Shown piece by piece: positions 9,470 through 17,058 of a DNA stretch of 33,378 bases. The stretch comes from Burkholderiales bacterium. Its GTDB lineage: Bacteria; Pseudomonadota; Gammaproteobacteria; Burkholderiales; Usitatibacteraceae. Within the stretch, counting starts at the first letter, position 1; every line of letters starts with the position of its first letter. The notes under the pieces are model-generated. The model ran no database searches, had not been told where the DNA came from, and saw only the letters and a program-made list of their open reading frames with translations. The stretch spans positions 1 through 33,378 of the forward strand of contig JAHCLE010000023.1 of NCBI GenBank assembly GCA_026125445.1. Direction: 5' to 3'. Both the position numbers and the translations under genes were made by a program.

Positions 9470-9753
9470 AGTTCCCGCGCTCCTTCCTGCCGGCGGATGC
9501 GCATGCCCGGCCGCACGGTGACCATGCAGCCCTGCTGCGAGGGCTCGTCGTCGATCACGAGCAGGCACTCGAAACACACGCCCATCATGCAGTAGGGCGC
9601 GCGCGGTTCCCCCGTGACAGGAGAGGTGCGCGTGCTCGCGAGGCCGGCAATCAGCGCAGCGGCGGCGGCGCTCGCGCCCGGCGGCACGCGAACCGGGCGA
9701 CCCTCGACTTCGACCAGCACGGCATCGGGGGCTTCAGGCGGCTTTCGGAACAT
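9466..9753 (-). CDS. Small [2Fe-2S] ferredoxin-like subunit (HcnA-like)
   Basis: A 95-aa protein of the HcnA/SoxA-type Fer2 family. Four cysteines, Cys55, Cys60, Cys63 (CMMGVCFEC) and Cys76 (GCM), follow the plant-type C-x4-C-x2-C...C pattern. The N-terminal VLVEVEGRPVRVPPG is the usual first strand-turn, and RPGMRIRRQEGA ends the family domain. I chose the ATG at 9753; another in-frame ATG at 9768 would add five residues, and neither has a strong Shine-Dalgarno. It overlaps the upstream oxidase gene by 20 nt (or 35) and the downstream gene by 4, so it is coupled to both. Confidence 0.9.
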   Translation of the reverse strand: MFRKPPEAPDAVLVEVEGRPVRVPPGASAAAAALIAGLASTRTSPVTGEPRAPYCMMGVCFECLLVIDDEPSQQGCMVTVRPGMRIRRQEGAREL

Positions 9754-10867
9754 GGAATCGTCTCGCATGGAAGGCTTCGAGGGTTGGGCCGAGCGCCCCG
9801 CCCGAGATCGCCTCGGCGAGGTCGGCGGCGTGGACGGCGGCCAGCGTGATGCCCGAATGGCAGATCGCCACGAAGGCGCCCGGACAGCGAGCCGACTCGG
9901 CGTAGACGGGGTGGTTGTCCGGCGTGAGGACGCGGATCCCGCCCCAGGTGCGGGTGAGGCGGATTCCACCCAGTTCGGGCAGGATGCGGATCGCGCGCGC
10001 GGCCATGCGCCCGCCCACCGCGACGGTCGTGCTGTCGTCGAAGCCCGTCTTCTCCTTCGACGAGCCGATGAGGAAAGTGCCGTCCTGCGTCTGGCGTATG
10101 CCGCTGCCCGGGATGGGCAGGATGGGGCGGCAGCGCTCCGTGACGAGGATCTGGCCCCGCTCGGCCTTCATGGGCGCCGGGAGGTCGATCGCGTCGGCGA
10201 GCGCCGGCGTGCCGTGGCCGGCGGCCAGCACCAGGCGGCCCGCTTCGATCGATCCCCTCGGCGTGTCCACGACGAACCGGCCTTCGCGATGGACGATGTT
10301 GCGTGCCGGCGCATCTGGCAGGTAGTGGGCGCCGTGGATGGCGAGCGCCGCGTGCAACGCCTTGAGCAGCAGGAGGGGATTGCAGTGGCCGTCGTTCGGG
10401 CAATGGGACGCGCCGACGACGTCGGGGCCGAACCGCGCCCCGGGCACGAGACGCTCCAGCGCCGCCCGCTCGATCATCTCGGTGCCGTAGATGTCCGCCT
10501 GCGCGCGGAGCTGCTCCACCTTCTCGCGGCGCGCGTCGAACTCCACGGGCCCGAGGCAGTAGACGAGGCCGCCGGCCTTGCGGTACTCGATCCCCACGCC
10601 GGTGAGGGATTCCAGGCGCTGCGCGAAGGCTGGCCAGAGGTCCGCCGACCGCCGCGTCCAGCGCATGTAGGCCGGCATCCCGTCGCCCTTGCTCTGGACC
10701 CAGACCAGGCCGAAGTTCGTGCGCGCCGCCCGCTGGGCGCGGTCGCCTTCGTCGAGGACGGCGACGCGCCGCCCGCGCTCGGCGAGGCCGAAGGCGATGG
10801 ACGAGCCCACGACGCCGCCGCCGACCACGACGAAGTCGTAGCCGCCGGCCCGGGTCCCCGCGTTCAC
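9734..10867 (-). CDS. Second FAD-dependent oxidoreductase, DAO family
   Basis: A 377-aa flavoprotein starting at GTG 10867, which overlaps the stop of the binding-protein gene (GTGA). The FAD fold is VVVGGGVVGSS (about 13-23) with VAVLDEGDRAQRAAR following. The C-terminal RTWGGIRVLTPDNHPV and ICHSGITLAAVHA segments are typical of DAO/opine dehydrogenase catalytic subunits. It is related in family but not closely similar to the other DAO gene in the operon: one lies before and one after the two iron-sulfur/flavin relay subunits. Two catalytic subunits could share one relay, or act in sequence on substrate and product. Confidence 0.9.
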   Translation of the reverse strand: MNAGTRAGGYDFVVVGGGVVGSSIAFGLAERGRRVAVLDEGDRAQRAARTNFGLVWVQSKGDGMPAYMRWTRRSADLWPAFAQRLESLTGVGIEYRKAGGLVYCLGPVEFDARREKVEQLRAQADIYGTEMIERAALERLVPGARFGPDVVGASHCPNDGHCNPLLLLKALHAALAIHGAHYLPDAPARNIVHREGRFVVDTPRGSIEAGRLVLAAGHGTPALADAIDLPAPMKAERGQILVTERCRPILPIPGSGIRQTQDGTFLIGSSKEKTGFDDSTTVAVGGRMAARAIRILPELGGIRLTRTWGGIRVLTPDNHPVYAESARCPGAFVAICHSGITLAAVHAADLAEAISGGALGPTLEAFHARRFHVPKAA

Positions 10868-12426
10868 TTGAGCGTCGTCTTCTCGCTGATGGGCGGCGCG
10901 AGATTCATCGCGCCCTCCAGCGGGACGCCGTAGTCGAGCGCCTCCTTGCGGGCCCAGACCTGCTGCAGGGCGAAGAGCGGGATGCCGCAGATGTCCGCCT
11001 GGATCTTCTCCTGTGCCGTTCGCCACAGAGCCAGTCGCCTGGCCGGGTCGGGCTCGCTGCGCGCCGCGTCGATCTCGGCGTCCGCGACCTTGCAGTGGGA
11101 GAAGTTGGTCACCTGCTTGGGCGCACCGATCTCGGAGGCCGAATGGTAGAACTCCGTGAGGTAGCTGTCGGCCACCGGGAAGCGGGCCGCGCCGTAGAAG
11201 ACCACGGCGCTCACGTCCTTGCGGATCTGCGCGTGGTAGGTCGTGTGGTCCACGACGTCCATGGCCAGCGTGATGCCCGCGCGCTTGAGCTGGCCCTGGA
11301 TGACCTCCATCGAGGGCAGGATGGACGTGTTGTTGGAGACCACGGCCTTGAGCGTGAGACCCTGCGGGAAGCCCGCCTCGGCGAGCAGCGCCTTGGCTTT
11401 CGCGACGTCGTGCGCGTACTTCGGCGTGGCGTCGATCTCGCCCAGGTAGCCCGGGGGCACCGGGGAGCGCCCGGGCCGGGTGACGTCGGCGCCGATGAAC
11501 CGGATGATCTGGGGGACGTCCACCGCGCGCGCCACCGCCTCGCGCACGCGCTTGTCGTCGAGCGGCTTGATGCGCTGGTTGAGGAACACGGTGCGGAACT
11601 CGCCCGGCTCGAAGACGTCGACCTTCACGCCAGGCTGCTGGCGGGCGCGCTCGACCCAGCGCTGCTCGCGCTTGCCGCTGATGAGGTCGAGCTCGCCCGA
11701 GGTGAAGGCGAGGTCGCGGCTCGCGTCCGACTGGATGAACTTGTAGACGATGCGGGCGAGCTTCGGCTTGCCGCGGTAGTAGCGGTCGTGCGCCTTGAGA
11801 ACGAGCTCGCGCTGCGTCTGGTGCTCGACGAACTCGAAGGGGCCGAAGCCCACGGGCTTGAGCTTGAAGCCCTCGCCCAGCTCCTGGTCGGCCTTGCGGC
11901 TCACGATCATGCCCCCGTGGTAGTTCGAGACGAGCCCGAGCAGGCTCGGCACCGGCGCCTTCAGGGTGATGCGGACCGTGTGCGGGTCCACGGCCTCGAC
12001 CTTCTGGAACTGCACGAAAGTCGACGAGAAGGACGAGCGCTTCGGGTCGGCCGCGCGCGCGAGGCTGTAGACCACGTCCTCCGCCGTCGCCTCGCCGTAG
12101 TCGCGGTGGAACTGCACGCCCTTCCTCAGCTTGAAGGTCCACGTGAGCCCGTCCGGGGAGCTGCGCCAGCTCTCCGCGAGGTCGCCCTCGATCCTGTCGG
12201 GATCCGCCGAGCCCGGCGGGAAGCGGACGAGCCCGCCGAAGATCCAGCTGATGGGGCCCTTCTCGCTCGTGGCGGAGGTGCGGTGCGGATCGAGCGTGCT
12301 GATGTCGGTGGCCTGGGCGCCGACCCGCAGGACCTTCTCCTGGGCGGCGGCCCCGGGGGCGAGACAGGCGCCGAGCGCGGCGGCCACGACGGCCGCGGAG
12401 GCAAATCGGGGATACGGACGCATCAT
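10864..12426 (-). CDS. Peptide-type ABC transporter periplasmic binding protein (SBP_bac_5)
   Basis: A 520-aa secreted protein and the first gene of the operon. A signal peptide (about 1-28) ends in GAAAQEK with an Ala-x-Ala cleavage site. The mature part begins LRVGAQATDISTLDPHRTS, the DppA/OppA-type start, and contains LAESWRSSPDGLTWTFKLRKGVQFH near residue 85, the signature of this family. KPLDDKRVREAVARAVD near residue 295 is another. Tandem ATGs at 12424-12426 and 12421-12423 could both serve. A strong purine-rich Shine-Dalgarno, GGGAGGAGGG, lies at 12444-12435 about 8 nt upstream. It delivers substrate to the DppBCDF-like importer encoded downstream; ligand unknown, perhaps an opine or modified amino acid. 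Confidence 0.95.
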   Translation of the reverse strand: MMRPYPRFASAAVVAAALGACLAPGAAAQEKVLRVGAQATDISTLDPHRTSATSEKGPISWIFGGLVRFPPGSADPDRIEGDLAESWRSSPDGLTWTFKLRKGVQFHRDYGEATAEDVVYSLARAADPKRSSFSSTFVQFQKVEAVDPHTVRITLKAPVPSLLGLVSNYHGGMIVSRKADQELGEGFKLKPVGFGPFEFVEHQTQRELVLKAHDRYYRGKPKLARIVYKFIQSDASRDLAFTSGELDLISGKREQRWVERARQQPGVKVDVFEPGEFRTVFLNQRIKPLDDKRVREAVARAVDVPQIIRFIGADVTRPGRSPVPPGYLGEIDATPKYAHDVAKAKALLAEAGFPQGLTLKAVVSNNTSILPSMEVIQGQLKRAGITLAMDVVDHTTYHAQIRKDVSAVVFYGAARFPVADSYLTEFYHSASEIGAPKQVTNFSHCKVADAEIDAARSEPDPARRLALWRTAQEKIQADICGIPLFALQQVWARKEALDYGVPLEGAMNLAPPISEKTTLK

Positions 12427-12460
12427 CGCTTATACCCTCCTCCCGTGGTGAGCTCTCCGG

Positions 12461-12489
12461 AGGATATGGACCAAAGTCCTACGCGTCAA
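12461..12489 (-). promoter_or_regulatory. Predicted sigma70-type promoter of the catabolic operon
   Basis: On the minus strand TTGACG (12489-12484) is followed after 17 nt by TATCCT (12466-12461). The -35 matches consensus at 5 of 6 positions and the -10 at 4 of 6. Transcription would start near 12454, about 28 nt before the binding-protein ATG, leaving room for its Shine-Dalgarno. A short dyad, GGAC-N4-GTCC (12468-12479), sits in the spacer. Assigned by eye. Confidence 0.5.
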
Positions 12490-12504
12490 AGACCTTTTTT
12501 TGCG

Positions 12505-13422
12505 CTATCCATAACGAAAGGTTATGTCCCCGTCCCGGGCGGCGACGTCCGCCGCCACGGCCCGCGCCGCCTCCGCGAAAGCCTCCCCGAGCGCCGACAC
12601 CCTTCTCCCCCGCGGCATCGCCATCAGGACGTCGGAGGTGATGCGCGGCCGGAAGGGACGCACCACGAGCGCGGGCCTGAACGCCCCCACGTAGAGGGGG
12701 TTGACGATGGACACCCCGAGGCCGCGGGCCACGAACGCGCAGATCGAGGGAGCCATCGGCGCCTCCATCACGATGCGCGGCGCGACCTTCGCCTCCTCGA
12801 AGGCCTGGTCCACCCGCCGCCGCACCGCGGAATCGTGCCGGAACATGGCGAAGCGCTCGCCGGCGAGGTCGCGGCAGCGGATCTCCCTGCGCGAGGCGAG
12901 CCGGTGGCCCGGAGGCACGATGCACACGAGGTTGGTGCTGCACAGCGTCTCGGTCCTGATCTCCGGGTGGTCCATGGGGCGCACGCTCAGCACGAGCTCG
13001 ATCTGCCGGGTCACGAGCTGCTCCACGAGGCGCGGCGTGTCGCGCGCGTTGACCTGGGCAGTGACGCCGGGCCGCTCCGTGCCCAGGCGCGCGAGCACCT
13101 CCTGCACGAAGCCCACGGAGAGCGCGGGCACCACGCCGATGGCCAACGATCCCCGCTCCAGCGTCCGGATCTCCTGCGCGGCCTGCCTGACCCGGCTCGC
13201 CCCCTGGAAGACGCGCTCGACCTCGTCATAGAGAAGGTGCGCCTCGCGCGTCGGGGAGAGCCGGCCGTGGTCGCGGACGAAGAGGGGCATCCCGGCCGCG
13301 CGCTCGAAGAGCTGCAGCAGCTTGCTCACGGCCGGTTGCGAGACGTGCAGCCGCGCGGCCGCCATGGTCACCGTGCCGGTTTCCATGAAGGCCTTGAAGG
13401 CCTCGATCTGGCGAAGGTTCAC
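12505..13422 (-). CDS. LysR-family transcriptional regulator (OccR/NocR-like)
   Basis: A 305-aa DNA-binding activator/repressor. I start at the GTG at 13422, which begins NLRQIEAFKAFMETG, the standard LysR N terminus; the ATG at 13473 adds 17 atypical residues and would overlap the upstream gene. The helix-turn-helix is about residues 14-46 (MAAARLHVSQPAVSKLLQLFE). A LysR substrate-binding domain follows, with LAIGVVPALSVGFVQEVLARL near residue 95. From memory the N terminus resembles OccR/NocR, regulators of octopine and nopaline use. Unlike most LysR genes it is co-directional with its presumed target operon, whose first gene starts 78 nt after its stop. Confidence 0.9.
   Translation of the reverse strand: MNLRQIEAFKAFMETGTVTMAAARLHVSQPAVSKLLQLFERAAGMPLFVRDHGRLSPTREAHLLYDEVERVFQGASRVRQAAQEIRTLERGSLAIGVVPALSVGFVQEVLARLGTERPGVTAQVNARDTPRLVEQLVTRQIELVLSVRPMDHPEIRTETLCSTNLVCIVPPGHRLASRREIRCRDLAGERFAMFRHDSAVRRRVDQAFEEAKVAPRIVMEAPMAPSICAFVARGLGVSIVNPLYVGAFRPALVVRPFRPRITSDVLMAMPRGRRVSALGEAFAEAARAVAADVAARDGDITFRYG
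12511..12525. promoter_or_regulatory. Candidate LysR-type regulator box (T-N11-A dyad)
   Basis: ATAAC-N5-GTTAT is a perfect 5-bp dyad with T-N11-A geometry, the classic LysR-family recognition site; the arms extend to CATAAC/GTTATG. Its centre at 12518 is about 64 bp upstream of the predicted operon start near 12454, the standard position for a LysR recognition site. It lies inside the last codons of the lysR gene itself. Confidence 0.5.
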
Positions 13423-13441
13423 GAATGCCGGGTGTATGCGC

Positions 13442-15547
13442 TCAGCGCTTCTTGCCGACCGCCATCCTGCCACGACTCGCGCGGGTGCGCGCCGGCCGTG
13501 GCCGGGCCGCCTCCATCCGCGCCCGCGCCGCCAGCGCGAGCTTCCTCACCCGCCGGATGTCGGCGTCCGTGAACGGGCCATTCACTCCGGAGATGGCCGC
13601 GAGCTTCATGCCGTGCTTGAGGCCCAGGCGGTAGATCTCGCGCACCTTCTCCCACTCGATGTTGCGTCCGACGGTGAAGTTCTCGAAGCGGCCCTCGAGG
13701 GCGAGCACGATCGTCTCGGCGAGGCACGCGTAGGCGACACCCTTGGGCAGGCCGATGTTCTTCATCGAGACCTTGCCCGGAAGCTGGATCTCCCCGGACT
13801 CGATCACCAGCACGTCGGGGCGCCTGGCCACCTCCTCGGCGGGCAGGTCCAGCGGGCGCGCGACGTCGGTGATCACGCAGCCGGGCTTCACCTTCATGAT
13901 GTCGAGGATCTTCTTGCCGGCGCCCGAGGTGGCGGTGACGATCATGTCCATGCCGGCGATGTCGCGGTCGGTGCTCGAGGAAAGGAAGAGCTTCGCGTCC
14001 GGCGTCTCCTTGAGGATGGAGCCCTTGAGCGAGAGGAGCTTCGCCGTCTCCGGCGAGACCATGTAGACCTCCTCGGCCACCATCGCCAGCAGCCGCGCGC
14101 ACACCGAGCCGATGGAGCCCGTCGCACCCACCACCATCGCCTTGAACTTCAGGCGCTGGCCCTTCGTCGCCGCCGGCGACACCAGGCCCAGGCGCCGCAT
14201 CGCGTCGTGCGCCGCCCACAGCGCCCCCGAGGCGCTGTAGCTGTTGCCGGTGGTGATCGGGATGGAGGCGCGCCGGGCCACGGTGAGGCCCGCGTCGCCC
14301 ACCACCTTGGTGAACGCGCCCAGGCCCATGATCTGCGCGCCCAGGCTGCGGGCCACGCGCGCCGCCTCCAGCAGGCGCTTGTACGTGAACTCCGGGCCGT
14401 GGCTCATGATCTCCTTGGGCGTGCCCCCCACTGAGATGAGCCAGCCCTCGGATTCCACGCCCGTGGGCGACTTGATGCCCGTCACGCGCGAGTACACGAA
14501 GGGCGGCGCGTAGGCCATCGCCTTCTCCACCACGTCCAGGAACGCCGGCGGCGAGACGTGGGAAAGGAGCTCGATGGGCTTCACGTTCTTGAAGTACTCC
14601 TGCGACAGCGGATGGATCACGAACGCCCAGCGGTTCACGCGCCGGAAGCCGCGCGGCCAGATCATGCGCGGCTCGATGCCCTGGCCGGTGATGATCCCGA
14701 GGTAGTCGTCCTCCAGGATGTCGTCGGGCTCCTTGCCGAGCGCGGCGATGATCATCGCGTCGAGCACGCTCGGCCCCAGCACGTGGCCGAAGAGCGAGGG
14801 GGCGCCGTCGATCACCAGGTTCACGCCCCTGGCCTTGAGATGGGCGATGCGCGCCTCGCTCACCGTGGAGGTGAGGATGGTCTTGCCCGCCAGTTCCTCC
14901 GCGCCGAAGGCGTCCAGCTCGTGGATGGGGGCCACGATCACGGTGGCATCGCGCATGGCGCGGCGCAGGACGAAGCGCTGCCACTCGCGCGCCACCGCGT
15001 TGTCGGTGACGAGGTCCGGCACGCGGTCGGTGACGTAGTGGGCGCCGCTCGCGTAGAGCTCGAGGCCTTCCAGCGAGGTGAGCATCTTGGGCACACCCAG
15101 CTGCAGCAGCGCATCGGCGAACTCGAGGTTGGGCGTGTACTCGGCGAAGGACTGCGCCAGCTTGTAGTTGGCCACGCCGGAGAAGAAGAGGACCCGGGCG
15201 TTGTTGAAGTAGTTGCCCAGCTTCGCCTGCACGTGGCGGAGGGCCCACTCCTGCAGGATGTCGCCCAGGCGGGCGCCCGTGGTGACGGGCACGCGCGTGA
15301 CGGCCGCGGTGAGCCGGGCGCCCTCCTCGTCCACGAAGCGCTGCGAGCCCACGGTGTAGGCCTCGCGGGCGACACCCACCCCGATCGCGTCGGCGTGGTA
15401 TTCCCAGTGCCGCAGGAGCTTCTCGGCCCTCTCCACGCTGTGGTTGGTGCCGATTCGGCGCACGTCGAGCTGCCTGCCCAGGAAGCGCGCCTTGAACGCG
15501 AAATCCTGGGCGTCCGTCCCGAGGCTGATCCCCACCACCCGCTTCAT
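13442..15547 (-). CDS. Two-part protein with C-terminal acyl-ACP reductase (AAR)-like domain
   Basis: A 701-aa protein; ATG at 15547 with GAAAGG about 10 nt upstream (the frame stays open far upstream, antisense to the dehydrogenase gene). The C-terminal half (about 305-655) resembles cyanobacterial long-chain acyl-ACP reductase as I recall it. LGAFTKVVGDAG is near 409, ITTGNSYSASG near 431, and the NADPH fold VVGATGSIGSVCARLL is at 472-487. The segment ACLAETIVLALEGRFENF (607-624) is followed by VGRNIEWEKV. Cys608 aligns with the catalytic cysteine of AAR, which carries the acyl thioester. The first ~300 residues (GISLGTDAQDFAFKARFLG onward) are not recognised and are absent from cyanobacterial AAR (about 340 aa). 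The last ~40 residues are Arg/Ala/Lys-rich. Predicted role: reduction of an acyl thioester to aldehyde, with the divergent alcohol dehydrogenase as partner. Annotation as a shikimate-dehydrogenase-like protein is possible. Confidence 0.75.
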   Translation of the reverse strand: MKRVVGISLGTDAQDFAFKARFLGRQLDVRRIGTNHSVERAEKLLRHWEYHADAIGVGVAREAYTVGSQRFVDEEGARLTAAVTRVPVTTGARLGDILQEWALRHVQAKLGNYFNNARVLFFSGVANYKLAQSFAEYTPNLEFADALLQLGVPKMLTSLEGLELYASGAHYVTDRVPDLVTDNAVAREWQRFVLRRAMRDATVIVAPIHELDAFGAEELAGKTILTSTVSEARIAHLKARGVNLVIDGAPSLFGHVLGPSVLDAMIIAALGKEPDDILEDDYLGIITGQGIEPRMIWPRGFRRVNRWAFVIHPLSQEYFKNVKPIELLSHVSPPAFLDVVEKAMAYAPPFVYSRVTGIKSPTGVESEGWLISVGGTPKEIMSHGPEFTYKRLLEAARVARSLGAQIMGLGAFTKVVGDAGLTVARRASIPITTGNSYSASGALWAAHDAMRRLGLVSPAATKGQRLKFKAMVVGATGSIGSVCARLLAMVAEEVYMVSPETAKLLSLKGSILKETPDAKLFLSSSTDRDIAGMDMIVTATSGAGKKILDIMKVKPGCVITDVARPLDLPAEEVARRPDVLVIESGEIQLPGKVSMKNIGLPKGVAYACLAETIVLALEGRFENFTVGRNIEWEKVREIYRLGLKHGMKLAAISGVNGPFTDADIRRVRKLALAARARMEAARPRPARTRASRGRMAVGKKR

Positions 15548-15694
15548 GGCCGGCCTTTCGTGTGCATTGCAACAAATTGCCCCAAAACCCCCGCCGGTAC
15601 TTGATCCAAGTGAACAAACCCCCTCTTGGGCATGGCCCGGCGCGGCCTTTTGCGGCATTCTGGCCGTGAGCCGGGATTGCTGCGGGGCACAAAC
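15548..15694. promoter_or_regulatory. Divergent intergenic region with 13-bp palindrome at 15599-15611
   Basis: This 147-bp stretch separates the divergent AAR-like and alcohol dehydrogenase genes and is less GC-rich than its surroundings. It must hold both promoters, though I see no convincing -35/-10 pair for either. ACTTGATCCAAGT (15599-15611) is a perfect dyad with 5-bp arms and a 3-bp centre near the middle, a candidate operator shared by both genes. Confidence 0.4.
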
Positions 15695-16981
15695 ATGATC
15701 GAGATGCCGGGATTCGTGGGTAACGTGGTGCGCTCCGTGGGGCTTTCCACGGCGATGAAGGCGGCCGGCGTGGTGACGGGGCTCTTGCCCATCCCGCAGC
15801 CGATGCTGCTGGTGGGGCCGGGGGCCTCGAAGCGCCTCGGGCAGGCGCTGGCCGGTTTCGGCCACAGGCGCATCCTGGTGGTGACCGACGCCACGATCGT
15901 GCGCATGGGGCTCCTCAAGGGCTTCACGCAGGCGCTCACGAAAGCCGGGGGCGAGTTCGTGGTGTTCGACGCGATCACGGCGGACGCGCCCATCCCGGTG
16001 ATCGAGAAGGCCATCGCCTTCTACCGGCGGCGCGGCTGCGACGCGATCGTGGCCTTCGGCGGCGGCTCGCCCATGGACGCGGCCAAGGCCATCGCCTATT
16101 CGGTGGCCAACGGCAAGCCTCCGCGCAAGCTCGTGGGCTACTTCAAGGGCCTCTCGGCGCCGGTGCCGATCTACGCGGTGCCCACCACGGCCGGGACGGG
16201 CTCGGAAGTGACGGTCGCAGCGGTGATCTCGGATCCGGAAGCCGGGCAGAAGCTCGTCATCGCCGACACGCGGCTCGTGCCCGCGATGGCGGCACTCGAC
16301 CCGCAGCTCATGACGGGGCTGCCGCCGGCCGTGACCGCGGCCACCGGCATGGACGCCCTCACGCACGCGATCGAGGCCTTCCTCGGGCAATGGGCGACGG
16401 AGACGACCGACCGAATGGCGCTCGCGGCGGTGGGGCTCGTCTACGAGAACCTGCGCGTGGCGCACCGCGAGGGCAGGAACCTCGAGGCGCGCGAGCGCAT
16501 GTCGCTCGCGGCCACCTATGCCGGGCTTGCCTTCACGCGCGCCAACGTGGGCTACGTGCACGCGATCGCGCACCAGCTGGGCGGCAAGTACCACACGCCG
16601 CACGGGCTCGCCAATGCGATCCTGCTGCCGCACGTGCTGCGCTTCCTCGCGCCCGCGGTGACCAAGCGCCTGGCGCTGCTCGCGGCAGCGGCCAGGGTCG
16701 GCACGGCGAAGGACCGGCCCGCGGAACGCGCGCGCAAGTTCCTCGATTCCGTCGAGAAGCTCGACCACGACCTGGGCATCCCGCGCACCCTGGACGCCCT
16801 CAAGGCGAAGGACATCCCCGCGCTCGCCAAGGCCGCGTGCTGGGAGGCGGACACCAACTACCCGGTGCCGAAGTACATGTCGCCGGAGGATTGCGAGGCG
16901 ATCCTGCGGCGCGTGCTGCCGGGCGCCGAGGCACCCGCCAGGCGCAGCCGCAAGCCGGCCGCGCGAAGGAAATCCCGCTAG
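15695..16981 (+). CDS. Iron-containing alcohol dehydrogenase (Fe-ADH family)
   Basis: A 428-aa cytoplasmic dehydrogenase. The NAD-binding segment FGGGSPMDAAK (121-131) and VPTTAGTGSEVT (162-173) are family signatures. Metal ligands by comparison with FucO are Asp220 and His224 (MDALTHAIE), His289 (YVHAIAHQLGG) and His303 (TPHGLANAILLP). The ATG at 15695 gives the usual N-terminal length; an earlier in-frame ATG at 15626 would add 23 atypical residues. The last ~18 residues form an Arg/Lys-rich tail. It likely interconverts an aldehyde and an alcohol. Its divergent partner, with an acyl-ACP-reductase-like domain, makes reduction of a fatty aldehyde the attractive guess, but substrate is unproven. 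Confidence 0.92.
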   Translation: MIEMPGFVGNVVRSVGLSTAMKAAGVVTGLLPIPQPMLLVGPGASKRLGQALAGFGHRRILVVTDATIVRMGLLKGFTQALTKAGGEFVVFDAITADAPIPVIEKAIAFYRRRGCDAIVAFGGGSPMDAAKAIAYSVANGKPPRKLVGYFKGLSAPVPIYAVPTTAGTGSEVTVAAVISDPEAGQKLVIADTRLVPAMAALDPQLMTGLPPAVTAATGMDALTHAIEAFLGQWATETTDRMALAAVGLVYENLRVAHREGRNLEARERMSLAATYAGLAFTRANVGYVHAIAHQLGGKYHTPHGLANAILLPHVLRFLAPAVTKRLALLAAAARVGTAKDRPAERARKFLDSVEKLDHDLGIPRTLDALKAKDIPALAKAACWEADTNYPVPKYMSPEDCEAILRRVLPGAEAPARRSRKPAARRKSR

Positions 16982-17058
16982 TGGCGGATTGTCAGGGCGG
17001 CCGTGGGGAAGGTAGTGTCTCGGCAGGAACCGAAGAAAAGGTCCCGGGAGCGCCTCGC

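Noticed and set aside
8069-10867. A true HcnABC hydrogen cyanide synthase
   Set aside because: The subunits are only family-level relatives. A second DAO gene, a dedicated ABC importer and an OccR/NocR-like regulator point to catabolism of an imported compound instead.
12501-12530. CATAAC-GAAAG-GTTATG hairpin as a lysR terminator
   Set aside because: Read with lysR, the stem is followed by an A-run rather than U residues, and it lies before the stop codon. A LysR recognition site explains it better.
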